A stretch of DNA of 64,000 nt. Source: a virus. The notes below the pieces were generated by a model. It was not told where the DNA came from and made no database searches. It saw only the letters and a list, made by a program, of their open reading frames with translations. The translations under genes were made by a program, and so were the position numbers. This document shows positions 26,400-34,585 of the stretch, in pieces (within the stretch, counting starts at the first letter, position 1; each line of letters starts with the position of its first letter). The stretch covers positions 1 through 64,000 of IMG/VR virus record IMGVR_UViG_3300034683_000117. One strand, written 5' to 3'.

Positions 26400-26705
26400 C
26401 TATCTCTTAATCATTGCGCGCACAGATCGCATAGCTGCATACACACTATGAGATTCTCTATCAATCGTATAATCGCGACTAAATGTAGTCGACCAAGGTT
26501 TTACCTGCATGTTTGTAGACATACTATATATAGCATCGTTCAAATCGCCAACAGCATCATGAATTTGTGTTGCTTTATCTGTTTTACCTTCCGCAAATAA
26601 CCTTGACGCTATATTATCCGCTATATAAGCAAACTGTTCTGCTTCGGCAATGACGTTATTGCCAAGAGTCGTTGAATTAATATCATAATTTGATCCACAT
26701 AACAT
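26400..26705 (-). CDS. Hypothetical protein
   Basis: 101 residues, mostly helical ('NNVIAEAEQFAYIADNIAS', 'KATQIHDAVGDLNDAIYS'), with a basic C-terminus. GAAGGACAT precedes the ATG. No family recognised. Confidence 0.6.
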   Translation of the reverse strand: MLCGSNYDINSTTLGNNVIAEAEQFAYIADNIASRLFAEGKTDKATQIHDAVGDLNDAIYSMSTNMQVKPWSTTFSRDYTIDRESHSVYAAMRSVRAMIKR

Positions 26706-26744
26706 AATTATATGTCCTTCTTTCTATTACTGTATGAAGCAATT

Positions 26745-26951
26745 CTATGCAATTTGATACGCTTTGCCATAAATACCGTATACATCATCTACAAGAACCA
26801 GATCACCAGTAGCTATCCAAGTATCATTGCCATCATCATCTGCAACAATAGATCCATCTTCTTCATATAACTGGAAGATGTCACCCTTTTTCAGATCAAC
26901 AAATGACATTTTTACCCATTGTCCATTATATAAAACCTTCGCTGTACGCAT
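26745..26951 (-). CDS. Hypothetical small beta-barrel-like protein
   Basis: 68 residues, beta-rich: 'VLYNGQWVKMSFVDLKKGD', 'GNDTWIATGDLVLVDDV'. AGGAGG precedes the ATG. Possibly an SH3-like fold; no family recognised. Confidence 0.65.
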   Translation of the reverse strand: MRTAKVLYNGQWVKMSFVDLKKGDIFQLYEEDGSIVADDDGNDTWIATGDLVLVDDVYGIYGKAYQIA

Positions 26952-26961
26952 TTTGTACCTC

Positions 26962-27360
26962 CTATATATTCAATGTGTTTTGCATATATTCCAACAAAAG
27001 CTTACCGATTGGATGTTTTTCCAATTTCTTTTGAAAATCTAACATTGTTATTCCAGTTATTTCGTCGTTTTCTAAATCTCTTAATACAACAATGCCTGGT
27101 GTATCTTCTTCACCATACGATGGACGCGGTTGTCCAAAACTGATATATATGGTGTCGGTCTCTTTATCGTAATTAATACTAATTTGTTCAACTACATCAT
27201 GGTGTATATCTAGCGATATATCAACCTGTTTGTTGCTATCATCATTTAACTTATTACTATTATTCATAGCAAAGTCTGTCTCCGACAAATTCAAACAATC
27301 TCCAACTATATCTCCGTTGTTACATGGTTTCAAAATAATGTTTATATCTTTATATTCCAT
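26962..27360 (-). CDS. DUF2283-like protein
   Basis: 132 residues. The C-terminal half has the DUF2283 pattern: 'ISINYDKETDTIYISFGQPRPSY' in pieces, 'TPGIVVLRDLENDEITGITML'. The first 50 residues are an extra segment. DUF2283 proteins are small and of unknown role, common in phages and near toxin genes. Confidence 0.7.
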   Translation of the reverse strand: MEYKDINIILKPCNNGDIVGDCLNLSETDFAMNNSNKLNDDSNKQVDISLDIHHDVVEQISINYDKETDTIYISFGQPRPSYGEEDTPGIVVLRDLENDEITGITMLDFQKKLEKHPIGKLLLEYMQNTLNI

Positions 27361-27361
27361 G

Positions 27362-27685
27362 TTAATCCCACCATTCAGTTAAATTTTGTTTAATTGTGTC
27401 ACACAATTTGTCAATATTCTCCTGTTCTCCTTCGCCCAAGTAAATAGCGTCTATATAAGCAATGCATTGGCGGATCTCTGTCGCATACTTATCACTATCA
27501 GCAGCATGACCGTATTTTTCAAAATAGTTGGCCATGTTCTTTAGCTTATGCTTCAAAAGAGCCAGGAAATACCAATAATCTATATCAGAGTCGTACCATA
27601 TAACTGGTAACCAATTAAATAAATTGCGTACTCCATTGATAAGCAAGTGCCATGCATCAGAAATATGATATAATAAATGTTTCAT
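27362..27685 (-). CDS. Hypothetical protein
   Basis: 107 residues from the ATG behind GGAG. Trp/Tyr/His-rich N-terminus ('YHISDAWHLL..LFNWLPVIWY'), helical C-terminus. It overlaps the upstream gene by four bases (translational coupling). No family recognised. Confidence 0.6.
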   Translation of the reverse strand: MKHLLYHISDAWHLLINGVRNLFNWLPVIWYDSDIDYWYFLALLKHKLKNMANYFEKYGHAADSDKYATEIRQCIAYIDAIYLGEGEQENIDKLCDTIKQNLTEWWD

Positions 27686-27954
27686 AATACAATGAACTCC
27701 AAACCGTGCGCATTGCAAAATTCTTTGACTATGTTTAAATTATTAATATTAACAATAGCTACAACCATTGGATCTCGCATTATTATTTTATCAACTTGGT
27801 TATCTGTCTTGTCCTGTTTAACAAGCGTTGACTCAATAAGCTCTGCAGCGTTATAACATGTATCGCCACAACCAGGCCAATCCGTAGGCTGTCTATAGAG
27901 TGCATCGCCCAATTCTCGCAAATCTATGATAATCTGATTCATATTGTTATCCAT
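27682..27954 (-). CDS. Hypothetical protein
   Basis: 90 residues from the ATG behind AGGAAAGG. 'IIDLRELGDALYRQPTDWPGCGDTC' in pieces, then 'MRDPMVVAIVNINNLNIVKEFCNAHGLE'. No family recognised. Confidence 0.6.
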   Translation of the reverse strand: MDNNMNQIIIDLRELGDALYRQPTDWPGCGDTCYNAAELIESTLVKQDKTDNQVDKIIMRDPMVVAIVNINNLNIVKEFCNAHGLEFIVL

Positions 27955-27967
27955 TGTTTCCCTTTCC

Positions 27968-28189
27968 TTATTCCTGTGGCATATAGAATACATAGCCGTC
28001 AAACTTGGCTATTTCATCCAGCACTTCTATTGCACGCGCCATGGATTCATATGCTCCTAATAAGATAAATGTTTCGTTATCACTAGCTAAAGAATATGCA
28101 ACAATCTGATACGACGTATTAGGAGTAATTTCAAGACATATCCCAGCCGTATCCAATAACCATTTATTATTTTGACTTTTTATCAGCAT
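27968..28189 (-). CDS. Hypothetical protein
   Basis: 73 residues, 'KWLLDTAGICLEITPNTSY', 'ILLGAYESMARAIEVLDEIA'. The second half resembles small phage proteins with a YjcQ/DUF-like alpha-beta fold, but this is not certain. AGGAGG precedes the start. Confidence 0.6.
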   Translation of the reverse strand: MLIKSQNNKWLLDTAGICLEITPNTSYQIVAYSLASDNETFILLGAYESMARAIEVLDEIAKFDGYVFYMPQE

Positions 28190-28249
28190 GATAAATTCCT
28201 CCTATAAAATTAGTGACTACTCCACACCACCAGTTATAAAGCTTTCTGC

Positions 28250-28415
28250 TCAGTCGTCAGATGGTTCTGTATCTGTAGTTATCTGTTCATTACCATCCCG
28301 CATCCGTCTATTCAACGCTAACTGTAATGTATCTCGCAAATATTGTTCTGTGACAGTGCTGAATAGTTAGATCATCGCCTTCTCTTAAAATAACAATAAC
28401 TTGCTTATCATCCAT
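28250..28415 (-). pseudogene. Frameshifted small gene
   Basis: The ATG at 28415 opens a frame ('MDDKQVIVILREGDDLTI') that stops at 28308. After one base shift, near 28362, the neighbouring frame continues as a plausible protein end ('STVTEQYLRDTLQLALNRRM') to a stop at 28250. The joined product would be about 55 residues. No slippery heptamer is seen, so decay or a sequencing error is likelier than programmed shifting. Confidence 0.45.
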
Positions 28416-28444
28416 AATTTATACCCTTTCTTTGATAATTTCTA

Positions 28445-28518
28445 TGGAGCACCTGTGGAGACTTGAACTCCAATTAATGGATTACAAATCCAACGTTCTA
28501 CCGTTAAACTACAGGTGC
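28445..28518 (-). tRNA. tRNA-Thr(UGU)
   Basis: The 74-nt minus-strand cloverleaf has a seven-base acceptor (GCACCTG / CAGGTGC), a D-arm GTTTAACGGTAGAAC, anticodon loop TTTGTAA giving TGT, T-arm TGGAGTTCAAGTCTCCA and an encoded CCA end. The first anticodon-stem pair is a T-T mismatch. Confidence 0.92.
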
Positions 28519-28521
28519 ATA

Positions 28522-28540
28522 GCGGAGATATAATCTCCGC
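28522..28540 (-). terminator. Stem-loop before the tRNA
   Basis: A perfect eight-base stem GCGGAGAT / ATCTCCGC with a three-base loop, four bases from the tRNA 5' end. It lacks a T-run, so it may be a processing or weak termination site rather than a strong terminator. Confidence 0.45.
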
Positions 28541-28587
28541 ATATATAAAACGCTCTAGATCAGGAGACGATGCCTTTAAAGAACGTT

Positions 28588-28974
28588 TTAAACATATGGT
28601 ATTTCTGTGGTCTTGTCATATGTCGGTCGATATTCCATACGATATTTAGTTGTACGAATCTTCCCAGTATAACTTCTTAATATTTCCATACAATCTGGAC
28701 ATATTACTTCAATGTTGTTAAAAAAGATAAATCTTCTTTTAGGATATATACGCCTACGTACTATTGCATTCGAAAGCCTTTTGACCTCTTCCGCTTTTTC
28801 ATAGCGTATACGTCTAAACAACTTATGTTTACCATGATAAAATAACCAATCTTCTTGTTTTAACTCTTTACGGTTAAAATCAGTTGCTTCATATAAATAT
28901 ATTGTTCCTTTACATCTATCGCACTGTATTTCAACACATTCTACAGGTATATGTTTTATTACAGTCTGTTCCAT
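28588..28974 (-). CDS. Zinc-ribbon protein, unknown
   Basis: 128 residues with 'CDRC' near residue 18 and 'CPDC' near residue 92, a split zinc site, around a very basic middle ('RRRIYPKRRF'). It could bind nucleic acid. It follows the 3D-domain gene by eight bases. Confidence 0.65.
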   Translation of the reverse strand: MEQTVIKHIPVECVEIQCDRCKGTIYLYEATDFNRKELKQEDWLFYHGKHKLFRRIRYEKAEEVKRLSNAIVRRRIYPKRRFIFFNNIEVICPDCMEILRSYTGKIRTTKYRMEYRPTYDKTTEIPYV

Positions 28975-28982
28975 TTTGCCTC

Positions 28983-29546
28983 CTATTTTATGATCTTAAC
29001 TTTCAAATTTCTTCTTCCAAAATTTAATGCTTCTTGTTTTGTAGCCATAAATATATCTATATCATTGCCCGTTATTGCCCCGCCACGATCTTCAACCACA
29101 AACACGCAATCGAAGCCTTCTATCTTAACTTTTGTACCGAATGGGTATTTTTTACTCATGGCAATTGTATGATACGGACGGGCTTTTACTCCACTTGCTG
29201 TTATACCTTTGCCATTCATGCCTTCATCATACGCGGTATAAGCCGTAACCTCGGCAATAAAATCGTACCGCGTCTCTTCTCTGCTTGGTTGAGCAGGTTG
29301 CTTCTTCGGTTTGGGTTGATTCTGCACAGGCTGTATTGGCTGAACTGGTGTTGCTTGCACCGCAGGCTCCTCTTTTACATTAATATCTGGCATTTCGTTT
29401 TGTATGCGGCTGACAAATTCCTGCCGTGTTTCTATTTTAGGCAATTGAATTGGTATTGTATGCTGCGTTTTTTCCATCATCAGTAATAATATAAATAATC
29501 CTAAAACAAGTAAACAATATGATACAAGTTTTCTAATCGTGCTCAT
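28983..29546 (-). CDS. Membrane-anchored 3D-domain protein (MltA-like fold)
   Basis: 187 residues: an N-terminal membrane anchor (about 6-27), a Pro/Gln/Lys-rich linker, then a C-terminal 3D domain with 'VTAYTAYDEGMNGKGITASG' and 'FVVEDRGGAITGNDIDIF', named after its three Asp residues. Related domains act as lytic transglycosylases in cell-wall turnover. Here it could modify the wall of the infected cell (superinfection block or lysis). The ATG at 29546 follows a GCGGGG site. Confidence 0.8.
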   Translation of the reverse strand: MSTIRKLVSYCLLVLGLFILLLMMEKTQHTIPIQLPKIETRQEFVSRIQNEMPDINVKEEPAVQATPVQPIQPVQNQPKPKKQPAQPSREETRYDFIAEVTAYTAYDEGMNGKGITASGVKARPYHTIAMSKKYPFGTKVKIEGFDCVFVVEDRGGAITGNDIDIFMATKQEALNFGRRNLKVKIIK

Positions 29547-29625
29547 TACGCCCCGCAGCAGCACACAACGCAGCAACAGTAAACCCAAAGAGAAATCCTA
29601 TTCCTATACCTAATATAAACAACAT
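29533..29625 (-). CDS. Small one-pass membrane protein (DUF3789-like)
   Basis: 30 residues, 'MLFILGIGIGFLFGFTVAAL' followed by 'CAAAGRNEHD'. This is the pattern of DUF3789 proteins, common in Bacillota phages. GAAAGGA precedes the ATG, and it overlaps the 3D-domain gene by 14 bases. Confidence 0.6.
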   Translation of the reverse strand: MLFILGIGIGFLFGFTVAALCAAAGRNEHD

Positions 29626-29667
29626 ATTATATATCCTTTCAATTATCATAATCTAAATTATGATTCT

Positions 29668-29693
29668 GTAGTATAGGGTTTGCCCTATACTAC
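29668..29693 (-). terminator. Strong stem-loop at the 3' end of the Sak4-like gene
   Basis: An 11-base stem GTAGTATAGGG / CCCTATACTAC with a four-base loop overlaps the stop region of the gene ending at 29690. A second inverted repeat (ATCATAATTTAGATTATGAT) follows. No T-run, so RNA stabilisation or partial termination is possible. Confidence 0.5.
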
Positions 29694-30625
29694 AATTGGC
29701 TTATTTCTGACAATACATTATTTGCAATTCCAGCATCAGTTAACATATTGGGATTTTGCACATTGTATTTAGTTAATATATCCATCACTTGTTTTGCTTT
29801 GCCATTAGACGCTTTCTCATTGGCAACAGCTTTAATTTCTGTAATCAAATTTTCTAGCTCCACATCGTCAAACTGTGTCGTATCTTGTTCAACACCCTTG
29901 TTTAAATCAATGTCTCCCACTGGCGCATTGGCTGATTCTTCAAATATTGCCTTCCAGTTATCGAATGATGGATTGTCTATCTCGTCACCAATATTGTATA
30001 AACGGGTACGGTCTTTCTCTACAACAGCATATCTACGATTCTGTTCTTTATCGTATACAAGTTTTATTACTATATCAAAATCAAAATCTAGCCCTTTCAC
30101 ACCGTCGTATTTTTCCCCAACTTTAACCCACTCGTCTCCAACATGTGTTTTTTCTTCTGATAAATGAGCAGTAACTACTACATTTTTGCCTTTTGCGGCA
30201 AGATTAATTAATTTAGCATTAATACGTTTATGCACTAATTTAATCTTACCCCACTCACGCTGCGATAAGCCTTCGCTAAATGGATTACGCCCATTTTCTC
30301 TGGCTCTACGCTCCACAACCACTAACCCTGAATGTTGCAGGTTTTCATACATTTTGGTTTCACTGTCTAGTACAACTGTATCTATATCATTAAAATATTG
30401 CCTAGACAATTCATCAATTGCATCTTCAATCTCTTTAGCCGATGTCGTAACTAAACGCAACGCCATATTAGGATTGTCAACATAGTGAACTGTCCCATCT
30501 TCTGTATCAATTACAGCGCATCTTGGAAATGTTAAAGCAAACCAGCTCTTGCCAACACCCGAATTGCCATAGACTAATATCTTGACACCTCTTTTTTCCT
30601 TTTGCGGTTTTTGAAATAATCCCAT
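29690..30625 (-). CDS. Sak4-like RecA-fold recombination ATPase (AAA_24)
   Basis: 311 residues. P-loop 'VYGNSGVGKSWFALTFP' near residue 18, 'AVIDTEDG' soon after, Walker B 'VVLDSETKM', 'NVVVTAHLSEEK'. This is the phage Sak4 type, a short RecA-fold single-strand annealing/recombination protein. It lies directly behind the SSB-like gene, its usual partner. An acidic C-terminal part (about 245-300) is extra. Confidence 0.82.
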   Translation of the reverse strand: MGLFQKPQKEKRGVKILVYGNSGVGKSWFALTFPRCAVIDTEDGTVHYVDNPNMALRLVTTSAKEIEDAIDELSRQYFNDIDTVVLDSETKMYENLQHSGLVVVERRARENGRNPFSEGLSQREWGKIKLVHKRINAKLINLAAKGKNVVVTAHLSEEKTHVGDEWVKVGEKYDGVKGLDFDFDIVIKLVYDKEQNRRYAVVEKDRTRLYNIGDEIDNPSFDNWKAIFEESANAPVGDIDLNKGVEQDTTQFDDVELENLITEIKAVANEKASNGKAKQVMDILTKYNVQNPNMLTDAGIANNVLSEISQL

Positions 30626-30647
30626 TAATCATATCCTCCTTGTTTTC

Positions 30648-31556
30648 TTAAAATGGTAACGTATTTTCATCACTAAATAACCAGTCAGAGTTATTATCTT
30701 GCGATTCTTTAACACCAAACAAATCATCAAGTGTATATTTATTATGTTCTAGTGTGTCTGGATTAGCGCCTGTTACCTCCATCGCTCGATAGATACGTGT
30801 AGCCACCTTCTCTTTTGTGCCCCATCCATCATCGACTTGTATATTTTCAACAATTTGTTCATTGCGAATGATACCATTGACCCTAATTTTGTCACCAGAT
30901 TGTAACTCCAGCATGTTACGAGCAAATGCTTGATCCTTTGTTGCTTCGATGACCATAGTAGTAGCCACTGTACTCTTATATGGGTCCGTAATATAAGCAT
31001 GAATATATAGCTTATCACCATCAATTTCCATAGTATCAACTATAATATCTTGCGAAAAGCTATTATTTTCCTTAAAATTTGGACTATTAAAATCTATATC
31101 GTTAGTTGCCTTATACATTTGTCTAATAATATAACGTGTTTGCGGAACAGTATCTCCATTTTTATTGACATATTGGCTAAATTGAGGTTCCCCAATTACT
31201 ACAACACTATCACCATCATGAAACGACTCATGAATTATTTTGACTAAGTCATATTCAGGAATAATCAGACTATAACCTTCATCTGGTTTGTTATGGCGTA
31301 TTCCCCATGCTACTTTTTTCGATACCTTTGTTTGGCGATTATATAAGACAGCAGTATCCCTTTCAGACCCAAATAATTCTACTGGTATAATATTGGTTGG
31401 TGATGTCTGTACTAAAAATCTTATGCTACGATATTTCCGCACTTTGCCATTCTTGTCTGTAAATTCACCTTCTTTATATCCGTTGTTGTTACTTGGATTG
31501 TCTTTGCCTCTAATGATACCAGCCACTCTAAAAGAACCTTTACATTTTTCCAACAT
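30648..31556 (-). CDS. SSB-like single-stranded DNA-binding protein
   Basis: 302 residues with two OB-fold-like regions (about 5-130 and 155-235) and a disordered end closing with 'DWLFSDENTLPF', which matches the acidic tip with PF end of bacterial SSB proteins that recruit partners. No full family name can be given, but position before the Sak4 gene and the tail speak for an SSB. First gene behind the conserved promoter; AAGGAG precedes the ATG. Confidence 0.65.
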   Translation of the reverse strand: MLEKCKGSFRVAGIIRGKDNPSNNNGYKEGEFTDKNGKVRKYRSIRFLVQTSPTNIIPVELFGSERDTAVLYNRQTKVSKKVAWGIRHNKPDEGYSLIIPEYDLVKIIHESFHDGDSVVVIGEPQFSQYVNKNGDTVPQTRYIIRQMYKATNDIDFNSPNFKENNSFSQDIIVDTMEIDGDKLYIHAYITDPYKSTVATTMVIEATKDQAFARNMLELQSGDKIRVNGIIRNEQIVENIQVDDGWGTKEKVATRIYRAMEVTGANPDTLEHNKYTLDDLFGVKESQDNNSDWLFSDENTLPF

Positions 31557-31604
31557 TAGTTAAACACTCCTTAAGTTAAAATTTTATCTATCCCCTATAT
31601 TATA

Positions 31605-31633
31605 ATTATATCATATGATGGTTTGATTGTCAA
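31605..31633 (-). promoter_or_regulatory. Conserved phage promoter, copy 3
   Basis: TTGACA (31633-31628) and TATAAT (31610-31605), spacer 17 with ATCATATGAT. It drives the SSB-like/Sak4/3D-domain operon. Confidence 0.85.
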
Positions 31634-31686
31634 GCATTATTTTTAGAACATAAAATATTTTTGCAAAGTAGCCGTTGCAACACGGC

Positions 31687-31929
31687 CTACGTGGAAACGA
31701 TAGTATTTGGGTCCACACACAATAAATCCAACCATCCAAAACATTTATCAGTAAGCAGGGTAGCATCTCTATATACTTGCGCATTAAACAAAAACGTAAC
31801 CAAACATCCGCTAAATGTATACCCATGACATGTTTCATAATAACCAGCAGACAATAATTCCTGTAGAACGTTGTCGCGTTCTTCGGGCGAAAAGTTAATA
31901 ATTCCACTATCATATAAATCTTCAATCAT
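31687..31929 (-). CDS. LexA-controlled small protein, unknown
   Basis: 80 residues ('MIEDLYDSGIINFSPEERDN', then 'GYTFSGCLVTFLFNA'). GGGAGGATAAATC precedes the ATG. Another frame over the same DNA is open but lacks a ribosome site. The promoter upstream carries a perfect SOS box, so the gene should be turned on by DNA damage or prophage induction. No family recognised. Confidence 0.7.
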   Translation of the reverse strand: MIEDLYDSGIINFSPEERDNVLQELLSAGYYETCHGYTFSGCLVTFLFNAQVYRDATLLTDKCFGWLDLLCVDPNTIVST

Positions 31930-31954
31930 GATTTATCCTCCCGTTATACAAATC

Positions 31955-32004
31955 CGAACATATGTTCGCACTGATATAATAGCATATACTGAAATAGTTG
32001 TCAA
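31955..32004 (-). promoter_or_regulatory. SOS-regulated promoter with LexA box
   Basis: TTGACA (32004-31999), 17 bases, TATTAT (31981-31976), then CGAACATATGTTCG at 31955-31968, a perfect Bacillus-type LexA operator (CGAAC-N4-GTTCG) just behind the -10. Confidence 0.85.
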
Positions 32005-32079
32005 TGAATATTTTATGATCACCAAATACCAATATATTGCTATGTTATACTTCTATAATTACACTGATACTGCGATTAT

Positions 32080-32127
32080 ATCACATAACCATGACACATC
32101 ATTTTTGTGTGTCATCGGTTATGTGAT
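32080..32127. terminator. Long inverted repeat between convergent/back-to-back units
   Basis: ATCACATAACCATGACACA pairs with TGTGTCATCGGTTATGTGAT over 19 bases with a single bulged C and a nine-base loop. It overlaps the 3' end of the gene 32099-32632. There is no T-run; it could terminate, stabilise the message or be a protein-binding site. Confidence 0.5.
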
Positions 32128-32632
32128 ACTTTTTCTTCGCAATATATTGTAGCCATGTTAAGCCACTATAATTCTTGAAACCATACAATGCCCCTACTGT
32201 CACGATATCATATTCTGGTCTTGATAATAGCCATATCAGCCGACTACGCCTAATATCATTAACAGTGATTCTTTCTAAATCAATGCCCTCGCAGCGAACA
32301 TTATTATTATACATGGCCGCTTGTATGGCATGTGATGGATTATCCAAGTGTTTTTTATTGCTTTTAGTACCATATTCTGTAGCCTTAATTAGCATATCAG
32401 AATCTCTAAACGGTACTAATTTCTGTATACCATTCCTGTCTGTCACCAAATATCGCACCTCACGCTGTACTCTTTTGATATCAAAGACTACTTCCGCATC
32501 TTCGATACGTACAATGCGTTTTGGCAAACGCAATAGTGCTATATCGTGTTTTAACATATCGTTGTGCTGAAATTCTATATTTTCTTCTTTTAATATCTTT
32601 ATTTCTGCCTGTGTTAATCCCCACCACGCCAA
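32099..32632 (-). CDS. Hypothetical protein, possible DNA-binding regulator
   Basis: 177 residues, basic. 'LTQAEIKILKEENIEF' at the start, 'PSHAIQAAMYNNNVRCEG' and 'IDLERITVNDIRRSRLIW' in the middle, 'YSGLTWLQYIAKKKY' at the end. The only start in frame is TTG at 32632 with a weak ribosome site; a 27-codon frame beginning GTG upstream overlaps it and may couple translation. A truncated N-terminus cannot be excluded. Confidence 0.55.
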   Translation of the reverse strand: MAWWGLTQAEIKILKEENIEFQHNDMLKHDIALLRLPKRIVRIEDAEVVFDIKRVQREVRYLVTDRNGIQKLVPFRDSDMLIKATEYGTKSNKKHLDNPSHAIQAAMYNNNVRCEGIDLERITVNDIRRSRLIWLLSRPEYDIVTVGALYGFKNYSGLTWLQYIAKKKYHITDDTQK

Positions 32633-32756
32633 ATTGTATTAACATTTATTTGCCTGCGCCGTCCCTCCTTCATCAGTTCCTCTAATTTCTGTATCACGAA
32701 TACTTTTTATCTCCTTTCTTTTGTATATAATTATTTTATATGCCCTTTATAATGTT

Positions 32757-32784
32757 ATTATAACACAAACAATATCATTGTCAA
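32757..32784 (-). promoter_or_regulatory. Sigma-A-type promoter
   Basis: TTGACA (32784-32779), 16 bases, TATAAT (32762-32757), upstream of a GGAGA site and the gene 32099-32632. It starts just downstream of the end of the recombinase gene. Confidence 0.65.
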
Positions 32785-32820
32785 TAGTTTTATAAAAATA
32801 TTTATAAAATTCTGTTTTTA

Positions 32821-33717
32821 TTAAATCGTTGCAACAACATCCAACGGACTGCGATTTACTGCGGTTTTTAAAGCATTGCTATCAACATGTGTATATATTT
32901 GCGTTGTGGATATATTACTATGTCCTAAAATTTCCTGCAACTGTCTGATATCCATATTGCCACTCTGATAATTCAGTGTCGCAAATGTATGTCGTAAAGT
33001 ATGAACAGCAACGCCGCGTTTGTTCTCTATATTTAACCCGCTTCGACCTATTGCGTTCTTTACGATACGTTCAACCACATCATGAGATATGCGATTGCCG
33101 ATTTCTGACACAAACAGCGGCCTGTTCGGATCGGTGCAGCCCTGCGTATAATCTGCTAACTGTTTAACCATGTTATCGCTTAAATATACATTACGCTCTT
33201 TCCCTCCCTTCCCTTTGATAACAATATACCCATCTTTTATATCACCAACATTAATAGACACAAGCTCAGATAGTCTCATGCCGGTTGTAAGCAATAAGCT
33301 TACTATCAGTCTATCTCGCACCATGTTGCGCCCTTTGATATTATCAATAAGCTGTCGGCACTGTTCTATGGTGAAGTACCTTGGTATGGTTTTATCTATT
33401 TTAGGCGCATCGATATCCTGCATTATATTGTTATCTATAATCTTACGCATATGCAAATATGCAAAAAACGATCTTAAAGACGCAATCTTTCTACGCCTTG
33501 TAGAAGCGCTGCATCCGTCTTGCGATAATTTATATAACCATGCATAAATATGATCTATTGTGACGTCTTTTAACGCTAATGAGTCAATCGCAAAATAATT
33601 GTTGGCCATATACGAATACCACGATGCTATATCTTGTATATATTGTTTAATGGTATTGTCACTTTTATTAACACCAACTAAATACATTTTATAATCATCT
33701 AATATCGTACTGTACAT
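32821..33717 (-). CDS. XerC/D-like tyrosine recombinase
   Basis: 298 residues. SAM-like N-domain ('YKMYLVGVNKSDNTIKQYIQD') and a catalytic domain with Arg in 'TTGMRLSELVSI', Lys in 'GKGGKERNV', His-x-x-Arg in 'VHTLRHTFATL', His in 'LGHSNISTTQIYTHV' with the Tyr nucleophile. It is close to XerC/XerD in length and motif spacing and not close to the recombinase at 4064. It could integrate at a chromosomal dif-type site or resolve phage multimers. Confidence 0.9.
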   Translation of the reverse strand: MYSTILDDYKMYLVGVNKSDNTIKQYIQDIASWYSYMANNYFAIDSLALKDVTIDHIYAWLYKLSQDGCSASTRRRKIASLRSFFAYLHMRKIIDNNIMQDIDAPKIDKTIPRYFTIEQCRQLIDNIKGRNMVRDRLIVSLLLTTGMRLSELVSINVGDIKDGYIVIKGKGGKERNVYLSDNMVKQLADYTQGCTDPNRPLFVSEIGNRISHDVVERIVKNAIGRSGLNIENKRGVAVHTLRHTFATLNYQSGNMDIRQLQEILGHSNISTTQIYTHVDSNALKTAVNRSPLDVVATI

Positions 33718-33901
33718 TTTTATCCTCCTTTGTATTAGTTTGTGTATACCTGCTCACGCTGTTTATCTGTAAAATCGGGTCTACTTTTGGACCCTGCATA
33801 TTCTTACTATGTTTCGTTGCCGATATAATTAACCCCAGCGCAGGTTCAATCATACTCCATAATAATACCATGGTTAATAATGCAAATGCTGCTGGATTCA
33901 T
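33695..33901 (-). CDS. Small membrane protein
   Basis: 68 residues with one hydrophobic segment (about 5-27, 'FALLTMVLLWSMIEPALGLI') and a polar tail. It overlaps the recombinase gene by 23 bases. Function unknown. Confidence 0.5.
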   Translation of the reverse strand: MNPAAFALLTMVLLWSMIEPALGLIISATKHSKNMQGPKVDPILQINSVSRYTQTNTKEDKNVQYDIR

Positions 33902-33902
33902 A

Positions 33903-34526
33903 CTATCGCCTCCACAATGAAATTTTTGTTAGCATCTCTTGTTGGCATTCTGGCGAGCACACCGCATACGGGAACATTGCATCGCCTACCCAATATTGAT
34001 GCTCTGTCATACCTTTATGGATATGTTCACCGCAATATTGGCAATAGTCTACCTGAATTGGTTGATAATATTGACATGCCTGACCTGTACAGGTCTGCAC
34101 GTGTTTATTATCGCACCCGTATATATTATTTTTCTTATAACCATACATACAATTATCGCACTTTACATTTTGTGTTTTAGTTATAATCTTATTATCAGCT
34201 TTGTGAATTTCGCTTTGCGGGCCACCTGTCACAATGCACCCAACCTCATAATTTTCACTCTTAATACCCAGTTGTTTATCTGGATATGTGTTAGTGTTAT
34301 AAAAATGTACTGTGCTATTCAAACGAATATCATGAGTCATATTAGGTTCTGTTTTATTTATAACATGTATCATAATATGGCTATTATATGGATTAATATT
34401 TACAATAAGCTTATCAACGCAATTATATTCAAAATAACCATTATATTTGAATTTTGTCCCGTCTGTGACCTGTACGCTTGCCGGATTAAAAACAGCTAAT
34501 ACAAAATATGGTCTTGTTACCACCAT
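33903..34526 (-). CDS. Cys-rich protein with zinc motifs, unknown
   Basis: 207 residues from the ATG behind AGGAGG. The first 110 residues are beta-rich. The rest carries about twelve Cys in pairs ('CDNCMYGY', 'CTGQACQYY', 'YCQYCGEH', 'CSPECQQ'), so at least two zinc sites. No family recognised. Confidence 0.65.
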   Translation of the reverse strand: MVVTRPYFVLAVFNPASVQVTDGTKFKYNGYFEYNCVDKLIVNINPYNSHIMIHVINKTEPNMTHDIRLNSTVHFYNTNTYPDKQLGIKSENYEVGCIVTGGPQSEIHKADNKIITKTQNVKCDNCMYGYKKNNIYGCDNKHVQTCTGQACQYYQPIQVDYCQYCGEHIHKGMTEHQYWVGDAMFPYAVCSPECQQEMLTKISLWRR

Positions 34527-34585
34527 TGTATAATCCTCCTTATATATTTTATAAGTACATATGCACAATTTATTTTTCATATTTT

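Noticed and set aside
31611-31925. 104-codon frame on the minus strand
   Set aside because: It overlaps the LexA-controlled gene in another frame, has no ribosome site and reads into the conserved promoter.
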